The position numbers and the translations under genes are program-made. Under the pieces are notes generated by a model, which saw only the letters and a program-made list of their open reading frames with translations, made no database searches and was not told the DNA's origin. A stretch of DNA of 12,502 nucleotides from NCBI GenBank assembly GCA_030730545.1, contig JANQUX010000005.1:1-12502 (forward strand), given 5' to 3'. This DNA is from Maribacter sp. (GTDB taxonomy: Bacteria; Bacteroidota; Bacteroidia; Flavobacteriales; Flavobacteriaceae). Below, piece after piece: positions 7,401 through 12,502 of this stretch. Positions within the stretch are counted from its first letter, which is position 1, and each line of letters starts with the position of its first letter.

Positions 7401-8687
7401 AGGCACATTTAATAAAAAGTTTACATCACCACTATTCTCACCAGTTTTTGTCAATGACCAAACATTTTGAGTTTCATGGTCTCCAAAAATATACTTACCA
7501 TAAAGCTCTGGATACTTATTACCACGGTAAACGAACCCACCTATAACAGACCTACCCATTGATCGCCCAAAAGCGTAAATAGGTTCTTTTTCGTTTCCGA
7601 TCAATAGATCTGGCATAACCTTGGCTCCATTTTGATCACCCTCTCTGTAAGGCCATTGTAAATTATCACCTTTATTTACCAGACTAATTTCTTCTTTTGC
7701 CCCCTGACCTATATCGCCCAACCATATATCACCTGTAACCGCATCGTAAGTCATACGGTGCGGACTACGAGTGCCAATGGCATAAAATTCTTCTAAAATA
7801 CCTCCATTAACATCTTGCCAAGGATTATCATTAGGAATATAATATCCTTGAGTAAATGAATCGGGCCATCCATCTGGCGGTATTCCGGCATTTTGTGGTT
7901 GTTTTCTAATTGGGTGACTAATGCTACCTCCTTTTTGATCTACATCGATCCTTAAGACACCACTAAACAACCATTTATCTATCTGCTGTGTTACACCATA
8001 AAAATCATTTGCCAAACCTTCATCGCCGACACTTAAATATAAAAATCCGTCTGAAGGCCCAAAAAACATATCGCCACCATTATGCCAATCGTGTCTATCA
8101 AAAATGTTGATCAAGACTTCTTCGCTGGCTGGATTTATTGCATTTGCCCCTACAGGCAGATTAAATCTAGACAAACGCATATAACCATTTACCCTATGGC
8201 TTGTACGGTCAGTCCCGTCAACAGGACTATAACGATAAAAAACGTAGACGTATTCAGCATTTGGGGAACCTGTAACTCCATACTCCGGATGTAGAACCAC
8301 CCCTAGCATACCGCCATCTTGAAAAGTAACTACCTTGTCAGATATATCGAGAAGTTCTATTTTTTCAGTGGTATTTTCATCATTTGCAATTTTCCAGATA
8401 TGACCTTGTACACCAACTACCAAAAACTCGTTTTGACCAGGTAGTTCAACCATATCAACAGGATCAATAAAAGTTAAGTTAGGAAATGCATTGGTAACGG
8501 TGTAACCTACTTCAACTTCTGAACCACCTGAGGGTGTAGTAATTGGAAAAGCTCCATTTAGGTACGCTCCCATAGGAGATGCATTTTCAATAGCGGGGCC
8601 AAACATTATGGTGGAAAATGCAAAAGTTAAAAACAAAGCAATTGATGCGATGAAAAAGATAATTCGTCTTTTGGTCAATTTTAACAT
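4413..8687 (-). CDS. Secreted multidomain PQQ-type sugar dehydrogenase / diheme cytochrome c / lectin fusion with T9SS sorting domain
   Basis: This is a 1424-residue protein. Residues 5-30 are a basic-plus-hydrophobic signal peptide. Residues about 66-470 are a glucose/sorbosone dehydrogenase (GSDH) beta-propeller, with a WHNGGDMFFGPSDG motif (201-214, H202 a candidate catalytic base), GDEG (221-224) and GTRSPHRMTYD (305-315). Residues about 478-798 match the SO2930-type diheme cytochrome family: PYDVNAPLWSDGA (501-513), heme motifs CIQCH (631-635) and CAYCH (709-713), and RMPP (773-776, M774 a possible axial ligand). Residues about 808-946 form a ricin-type beta-trefoil with QLWYF and QTWML repeats. 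Three beta-rich repeats resembling H-type lectin domains follow (about 957-1045, 1046-1125, 1138-1220), then a fibronectin-III-like region (1240-1335) and a T9SS type A sorting domain (1341-1424: VYPNAVKRNEML, then LESGTYILKV). It probably oxidises sugars at the cell surface and passes electrons to its own hemes. Substrate and PQQ use are inferred. A terminator follows, and the gene seems to stand alone. Confidence 0.9.
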   Translation of the reverse strand: MLKLTKRRIIFFIASIALFLTFAFSTIMFGPAIENASPMGAYLNGAFPITTPSGGSEVEVGYTVTNAFPNLTFIDPVDMVELPGQNEFLVVGVQGHIWKIANDENTTEKIELLDISDKVVTFQDGGMLGVVLHPEYGVTGSPNAEYVYVFYRYSPVDGTDRTSHRVNGYMRLSRFNLPVGANAINPASEEVLINIFDRHDWHNGGDMFFGPSDGFLYLSVGDEGLANDFYGVTQQIDKWLFSGVLRIDVDQKGGSISHPIRKQPQNAGIPPDGWPDSFTQGYYIPNDNPWQDVNGGILEEFYAIGTRSPHRMTYDAVTGDIWLGDIGQGAKEEISLVNKGDNLQWPYREGDQNGAKVMPDLLIGNEKEPIYAFGRSMGRSVIGGFVYRGNKYPELYGKYIFGDHETQNVWSLTKTGENSGDVNFLLNVPTHGAGSKDGISSFFIDSDQYMYILDLYGSARDGGVIRKIVRTGPILDPPKQLSQLNVFSDLENLTPVEGLIPYDVNAPLWSDGAAKKRWIALPNNGDYNTDLEQIGFEREGNWKFPSGTVLIKHFDLPINANNRNEVIKLETRFMVFTEDNKAYGVTYKWNEEQTDAYLIGIDEEVSQDYTVTKADGTQQTQTWNFPTRAQCIQCHNSVAGYALGLKTRQLNKNYAYPTGITGNQLETWNHLNIFSEDIGDEAKLPKSANINDANSSTEMKVRSYIDANCAYCHRPDGVEGAFDGRSLTALYDQYLIDTEVVSHASLPGYKIIAPNDYENSMLYMRDASMGDDRMPPVGRNLNDEEYLEQLIGWIEGIDSNGPASIEDGWYTLQAKHSAKFLAVSNAEMSNYAKIVQVSSSFDDYANWYVEHMGNSKYRITARHSNMVLSLGDLRTSKGADVVQESWSGEQHQLWYFEENEQGGYHIVNAYNGLVLDVFRNRVTDGTKILSWLKKSVNMENQTWMLNRSSSDFASIGETGKVSADDKWLTVSLDKEYLEPVVIAGGLGYNGGDQSTVRIQNVTSDSFEIRIDEWECLDETHEFEDISYIVVEAGVYELPNGKKLHAGNIDGVDDNWYTHQFSSAFENAPLVFGQCVTENEAEAVNVFIDEQNTNSSQLRIKLKEQDKATGGHALERVSWLAVEGGSHEDEQIKFEISDTGRTIDHKWKTINFIQNYSNSLLFIGEIASEYGGDAATLRYRNLAGNSVDIFVEEERCGDSETNHTTETINFMVFNEPGVFYGKVHEENLVATTLKAKFTVPNNFYFTNVSTKSDSYVVDLNWTTLADDNIAYYQVERSLDNFNFNVVSDQPSMQSIEGSSYSGYDENPVIGESFYRIAAVTVNGEKTYSQTVDIDFKIFDVNMLVYPNAVKRNEMLTLDILMTDRQNEKLMISLYTMSGQLITSFNKTIVNPQEFYQIDTARLESGTYILKVRGSNWSRSKVFIVN

Positions 8688-8880
8688 TATAATCTATTTT
8701 AAAAGTGTAAAAATAAAATTTGTTTAAAAAATGTTAAATAAAGCGCTATAGCATTCCATAAAATCCGTTAAACTGCATATTAAGGCACCATAAACGTAAA
8801 GACAACTCCATTGAAAAATACAAACTAAAAAATCGATCAATAAAAAAACCTAATTTTAATAGACAACATCTATTGAAGTA
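8688..8880. other. AT-rich upstream region of the fusion gene
   Basis: This stretch is strongly AT-rich and no coding frame is recognisable. It should contain the promoter of the fusion gene. On the minus strand a TATTTTTA (about 8709-8716) resembles TAnnTTTG at seven positions, but there is no convincing -33 box. A short hairpin-capable sequence AATAGA/TCTATT (about 8858-8874) is present without a proper T-tract. A 13-nt copy of a sequence in the transposase relic also lies here in inverted orientation. Confidence 0.4.
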
Positions 8881-9036
8881 GTTTAACTTTTTTTTTAGTA
8901 CTATTACGATGAATGCCATATAGTTGAGCCCCTTTCAACTTTCTACAGTAAAGTCGAACCTACAGCAACGAGCGGTAGCCGTCCATCCATGTGTCGGTGC
9001 ATTTCAACGATTATCGTTTTTCATATAGCGCTTTAT
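8738..9036. repeat. 13-nt inverted repeat pair (8738-8750 and 9024-9036)
   Basis: ATAAAGCGCTATA at 8738-8750 is found as its exact reverse complement at 9024-9036. The second copy lies inside the transposase relic, at the codons for KALY. Each copy contains the palindrome AGCGCT. The two are about 270 bp apart with unrelated flanks. No function can be assigned. Confidence 0.5.
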
Positions 9037-9289
9037 CTAGATATTCGACCCTATCGGCATTCCCCTTGCAATTGATCAGAGATATATTGGCATTGGTCGC
9101 TCTTTTATCGCACGATTTCCTGAAGACCCTAGAATCGAAACCGGCATCGGCGTTGAGCAATAGTCCGCCCACCTGCATATCGGTTTGTTTTAGCGTTCCC
9201 GTAACGACCTCGGAGCGTATCTCTAGATCGTAATGTTCCTTGTAGTTTCGCGCGACGGGTTCTGACATGGCCAAGGAAACTCCTTCTGA
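8881..9289 (-). pseudogene. Decayed IS5-type transposase (C-terminal DDE region)
   Basis: The minus strand encodes pieces that line up in order with the C-terminal half of IS5-type transposases. One frame gives LAMSEPVARNYKEHYDLE, then GLLLNADAGFDSRVFRKSCDKR, which contains the second catalytic Asp, then EYLDKALYEKR, ending at a TAA (9011-9013). After that stop the same frame gives TDTWMDGYRSLL, corresponding to the usual E-R-T-N-x-W-M-D block, but the Glu codon now reads Lys. A TAG at 8960-8962 marks a shift, after which FDFTVES, a TGA in place of the usual Trp (8935-8937), and KGLNYMAFIVIVLKK continue the protein in another frame. The N-terminal half, including the first Asp, was not found, and neither were clear terminal inverted repeats or a target duplication. 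The remnant is visibly more GC-rich than its flanks, consistent with acquisition. Confidence 0.82.
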
Positions 9290-9463
9290 CTATTGTACAG
9301 GTAAAGGGCGTATGATGTACATAAAGGACTGTTTTGAAGTTATTTATATTCTGCAACACAACTATTTGCAACCCATTCTTTCGATTAAAAAAAATACATC
9401 GCTTCGTTTTCTAAAGCCTATAATTCGGCAAATAAAAAAACTTATGATGATAAAATTTTCCAC
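9290..9463. other. Intergenic sequence with no recognised gene
   Basis: Between the transposase relic and the acnB terminator, all frames on both strands give short or low-complexity translations with no family resemblance that I recognise. It may include more-decayed transposon sequence, because the relic is broken at a stop codon at 9290-9292 rather than at a natural boundary. Confidence 0.4.
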
Positions 9464-9493
9464 AAAAAAAAGCCTGAGGTCTCAACCCAGGCT
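9464..9493 (-). terminator. Rho-independent terminator of acnB
   Basis: On the minus strand AGCCTGGG (9486-9493) pairs with CTCAGGCT (9471-9478) in an 8-bp stem that includes one G-U pair and a 7-nt loop, followed by a T run of 8 (9464-9471). It starts about 26 bp past the acnB stop codon. Confidence 0.85.
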
Positions 9494-9519
9494 TCTAGTG
9501 CATAATTATATCTGTAAAC

Positions 9520-12294
9520 TTACCTAACCAACTGTTTTGTAGAAGGTTTAAACTTCGTTAAAACGATACCGTCTACTGCAGCTTCATATTCTGCCATAGT
9601 AGGGGTTCTACCTAAAATGGTAGATAATACCACTACTGGGGTAGAAGACAACAATGACTCCCCTTTTTTCTCACCAGAATCTTTTACTACCCGCCCTTGA
9701 AATAAACGTGTTGATGTTGCCATTACTGTATCACCTGGTTCTGCTTTTTCTTGGTTACCCATACATAGGTTACACCCTGGTCGTTCTAGGTATAGCATGT
9801 TTTCGTACTTGGTACGCGCCAAACCTTTTGGTGCGTTATCGTCGAATTCGAAGCCAGAGTATTTTACTAAAACATCCCAATCCCCTTCTGCTTTCAACTC
9901 ATCAACAATGTTGTATGTCGGTGGCGCAACAACTAATGGTGCCTTAAATTCAACTTTGCCATATTGAGCCTCTACATTTTTCAACATTTGAGCTAATATT
10001 TTCATATCGCCTTTATGAACCATACAAGAGCCTACGAAACCTAAATCTACTTTTTTAGTGCCACCATAGTAAGATAATGGTCTAATATTATCATGTGTAT
10101 AACGTTTAGATACATCGTCATTATTTACATCTGGATCAGCAATCATTGGTTCAGCTATTTCATCTAAATCAATAACAACCTCTGCATGATACTTAGCATT
10201 GGCGTCTGGTCGTAAAGAAGGTTTGATTCCCGTTTTAAGTTCTGTAATTCTAGTTTCTGCCTTGTTAACTAAACCTTGAAGTACTCCCTTAACATTGTCC
10301 ATTCCTTTCTCGATCATGATTTGGATACGACCTTTTGCAATCTCTAAAGATTCTATTAAGGTATCATCTTCAGAAATACAGATAGATGCTTTAGCTTTCA
10401 TCTCTGCTGTCCAATCGGTAAATGTAAAGGCTTCATCGGAGGTTAATGTACCGATGTGTACTTCTATTACACGACCTTGAAATACGTTTTCACCACCAAA
10501 CTGCTTTAGCATTTGAGATTGTGTTGCGTGTACCACATCGCGGAAATCCATATAAGATTTCATTTGCCCTTTAAAGGTTACTTTGACCGACTCAGGTATT
10601 GGCATAGAAGCCTCACCTGTAGCCAACGCTAAAGCTACTGTACCAGAATCTGCACCGAAAGCAACACCTTTAGACATACGTGTATGCGAATCTCCACCAA
10701 TAATGATGTCCCAATCACCAACCGTAATATCATTCAATACTTTATGAATAACATCTGTCATCGGGAAATATTTTCCTTTTGGATCACGACCGGTAATTAA
10801 ACCAAAATCGTTCATAAAGCTCATTAACCTTGGAATGTTAGCTTTAGACTTATCGTCCCAAACAGATGCTGTATGACAACCAGATTGATACGCTCCATCA
10901 ACAATTGGAGAAATAACCGTTGCGGCCATCATCTCTAATTCTTGAGAAGTCATTAAACCTGTAGTATCTTGAGATCCTACAATATTAACTTCTGCACGTA
11001 CATAAGAACCAGCGTGCAACGTTGCACCAGATGTACCTACTGCATTTCTATTGAATATTTTTTCTACTGCTGTTAAACCCTGACCTTCAATGGTAATTTC
11101 TTTTGAAGGAGCATATACAGGCACTACAGGTATACCTAAAACTTTAGAAGCAAAAGTTTGAAGTTTCTTACCAAATACAACAGCGTAAGACCCACCTGCT
11201 TTCATGAACTCCATCTTTTGCGGAGTAAATGCTGCAGAGATATCTTTTAATTCTACTTTACCGTGATAAAGTTTTTTCTCTTTAGTATTTATAGTAAGAA
11301 CTGTACCCGTTGCTACAGAATACATTTGCTTTAAAATCGGCTCACCTTCTGCATCGACAATAGTATTGCCATCAGCATCTTTTTGCTTTACCCAGTTCTT
11401 AAGATCTAAACCAATACCACCGGTTACACCAACAGTTGTCAAGAAAATTGGAGCGATACCGTTAGTACCAGCGATAACTGGGGCAAAATTGATAAATGGA
11501 ACATACTTGCTAAAAGGTACCCCTGTCCATAATGCTACGTTGTTCACGCCAGACATTCTAGAAGAACCGACACCCATTGTTCCTTTTTCTGCAATAAGCA
11601 TAACACGCTTATCAGGGTGTTGTTCCTTTAAAGCCAATAATTCTTTTTGCATTTCTTTGTTATGCTCGAACATACATTGACCATGTAACTCACGATCTGA
11701 TCTTGAGTGTGCATCACCACCTGGCGATAATAAATCTGTTGAAATATCACCAACTCCTGCGATATAAGTAACTACTTCTATTTCTTCTTCAATTTCAGGA
11801 AGCTTTGTAAAAAACTCTGCCTTAGCATAGCTTTCTATAATTTCTTTTGCAATTGAACTACCACTTCTTAAAGCCTCCTCTAAACGAGAAGTATCAGCCT
11901 CATAAAGAAAAACCTGTGTTTTTAAAACATCGGCTGCTTGTTTCGCCAATGCAACATCAGATCCCAAAGCGACATCTAATAACACTTTAACCGAAGGGCC
12001 ACCCTTCATGTGAGATAATTGTTCAAAAGCAAATGCTGGCGTAATTTCTTTTACAACCGACTCACCAAGAATAATTTCTTTTAAAAATTTAGCTTTAACA
12101 CTGGCAGCACTAGTAGTACCAGGTAAAACGTTATAGATAAAAAACTGAAGAGAATCTTCTCTGTACTCATTATCTACATCCTTAATCTGCTCAATAATTT
12201 TGCTAAGTAATTCAGCGCCATCAATCGGCTTCGGGTGAAGACCCTGACCTTTACGATCTTCGATCTCCTTTAGGTAATCTTTATAAATGCTCAT
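9520..12294 (-). CDS. acnB: Bifunctional aconitate hydratase 2 / 2-methylisocitrate dehydratase
   Basis: This 924-residue protein is an AcnB-type aconitase. It interconverts citrate and isocitrate with a [4Fe-4S] cluster, and family members can also hydrate 2-methyl-cis-aconitate in the methylcitrate cycle. It has the AcnB order: a HEAT-like helical domain (about 1-160), then the swivel domain with GVGSSRMSG (241-249, candidate catalytic serine and substrate arginine), then the catalytic core with HAGSYVRAEVNIVGSQDTTG (427-446), SGCHTAS (471-477), GGDSHTRMSKGVAFGADSG (533-551), GSCMVH (755-760) and RPGCNLCMGNQ (838-848). The likely cluster ligands are C757, C841 and C844. It is about 60 residues longer than the E. 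coli enzyme (865), with part of the excess between the first and second cluster cysteines. It ends in its own terminator, and nothing is co-oriented close downstream, so it is probably transcribed alone. Confidence 0.97.
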   Translation of the reverse strand: MSIYKDYLKEIEDRKGQGLHPKPIDGAELLSKIIEQIKDVDNEYREDSLQFFIYNVLPGTTSAASVKAKFLKEIILGESVVKEITPAFAFEQLSHMKGGPSVKVLLDVALGSDVALAKQAADVLKTQVFLYEADTSRLEEALRSGSSIAKEIIESYAKAEFFTKLPEIEEEIEVVTYIAGVGDISTDLLSPGGDAHSRSDRELHGQCMFEHNKEMQKELLALKEQHPDKRVMLIAEKGTMGVGSSRMSGVNNVALWTGVPFSKYVPFINFAPVIAGTNGIAPIFLTTVGVTGGIGLDLKNWVKQKDADGNTIVDAEGEPILKQMYSVATGTVLTINTKEKKLYHGKVELKDISAAFTPQKMEFMKAGGSYAVVFGKKLQTFASKVLGIPVVPVYAPSKEITIEGQGLTAVEKIFNRNAVGTSGATLHAGSYVRAEVNIVGSQDTTGLMTSQELEMMAATVISPIVDGAYQSGCHTASVWDDKSKANIPRLMSFMNDFGLITGRDPKGKYFPMTDVIHKVLNDITVGDWDIIIGGDSHTRMSKGVAFGADSGTVALALATGEASMPIPESVKVTFKGQMKSYMDFRDVVHATQSQMLKQFGGENVFQGRVIEVHIGTLTSDEAFTFTDWTAEMKAKASICISEDDTLIESLEIAKGRIQIMIEKGMDNVKGVLQGLVNKAETRITELKTGIKPSLRPDANAKYHAEVVIDLDEIAEPMIADPDVNNDDVSKRYTHDNIRPLSYYGGTKKVDLGFVGSCMVHKGDMKILAQMLKNVEAQYGKVEFKAPLVVAPPTYNIVDELKAEGDWDVLVKYSGFEFDDNAPKGLARTKYENMLYLERPGCNLCMGNQEKAEPGDTVMATSTRLFQGRVVKDSGEKKGESLLSSTPVVVLSTILGRTPTMAEYEAAVDGIVLTKFKPSTKQLVR

Positions 12295-12502
12295 TAAAAA
12301 GTAATTTGAATATTAATTTTGGAATAAAATTGAGGTCCGATTTTCATCATCGTAACAGTAGAATTGAAGATAAATGTACTATCACAATTGGTTCAATTTG
12401 AATGATAACCTTGAATTTTTAACGCTACCATATTGAAAAAGAGCAGAATAATTGCCAATAATCATACTAAAAGTCATCCGTTATTTAATTTTAGGTTAAC
12501 GC
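12295..12502. other. acnB upstream region
   Basis: No coding frame is recognised in this 208-bp AT-rich edge. On the minus strand, TACATTTA (12371-12378) matches TAnnTTTG at seven of eight positions, about 77 bp before the acnB start, with a TTG 15 bp further upstream. The spacing is short, so the promoter is tentative. The next gene is outside the window. Confidence 0.3.

Noticed and set aside
8858..8874. Hairpin AATAGA/TCTATT as a terminator
   Set aside because: The stem is only 6 AT-rich base pairs without an immediately following T-tract on the strand where a gene would end.
9129..9371. 80-residue minus-strand open frame overlapping the transposase relic
   Set aside because: It is a shifted frame over the same DNA, with an Arg-rich translation typical of a wrong frame. 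The transposase similarity lies in the other frame.
8991..9527. Two plus-strand open frames (8991-9233 and 9267-9527) in the gap before acnB
   Set aside because: The first is opposite the recognisable transposase relic. The second runs across a low-complexity region and through the acnB terminator into the acnB 3' end. Neither translation resembles a known protein.
1..12502. CRISPR arrays, tRNA/rRNA genes and riboswitches
   Set aside because: No regularly spaced repeats, cloverleaf-like segments or known conserved leader motifs were seen in the intergenic stretches on either strand.

Overview
The window looks like chromosomal DNA from a marine-type member of the Bacteroidetes, most likely a Flavobacteriaceae. 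It is AT-rich. It encodes a type IX secretion (T9SS) C-terminal sorting domain, carotenoid genes of the kind used for myxol-type pigments, a mitochondrial-type aconitase alongside AcnB, and one good TAnnTTTG -7 promoter element. The genus cannot be named from this sequence alone.

Layout. At the left edge (1-588, +) is the C-terminal part of a CruF-like carotenoid 1,2-hydratase whose start lies outside the window. It converges, with 2 bp between stop codons, on a CrtA-family carotenoid oxygenase (591-1289, -). Upstream of that gene, 4 bp away and on the same strand, is a TlpA/thioredoxin-fold protein that has lost every cysteine (1294-1848, -). A strong hairpin terminator (1875-1902) separates this pair from a mitochondrial-type aconitase (1927-4200, -). 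Next comes a terminator (4304-4334) and a 1424-residue secreted modular protein (4413-8687, -). An 832-bp non-coding stretch (8688-9519) holds a decayed IS5-type transposase remnant (about 8881-9289, -) and the terminator of the last gene. That gene is AcnB, aconitase 2/2-methylisocitrate dehydratase (9520-12294, -). The remaining 208 bp is its upstream region.

How the genes work together. The left part is the edge of a carotenoid locus: CruF hydrates the C1',C2' double bond and the CrtA relative probably oxidises C2', consistent with myxol-like pigments. The two aconitases supply TCA-cycle citrate/isocitrate interconversion and possibly methylcitrate-cycle activity. Between them sits the most unusual object in the window. 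It is a single polypeptide that joins a PQQ-type sugar dehydrogenase, a diheme c-type cytochrome domain, a ricin-type lectin, three lectin-like beta repeats, a fibronectin-like domain and a T9SS sorting tail. In domain logic it resembles the fungal PQQ pyranose dehydrogenases that carry a cytochrome and a carbohydrate-binding module. It may be a self-contained cell-surface sugar oxidase with built-in electron transfer. The transposase relic next to it suggests that the interval between the aconitases has been open to insertion.
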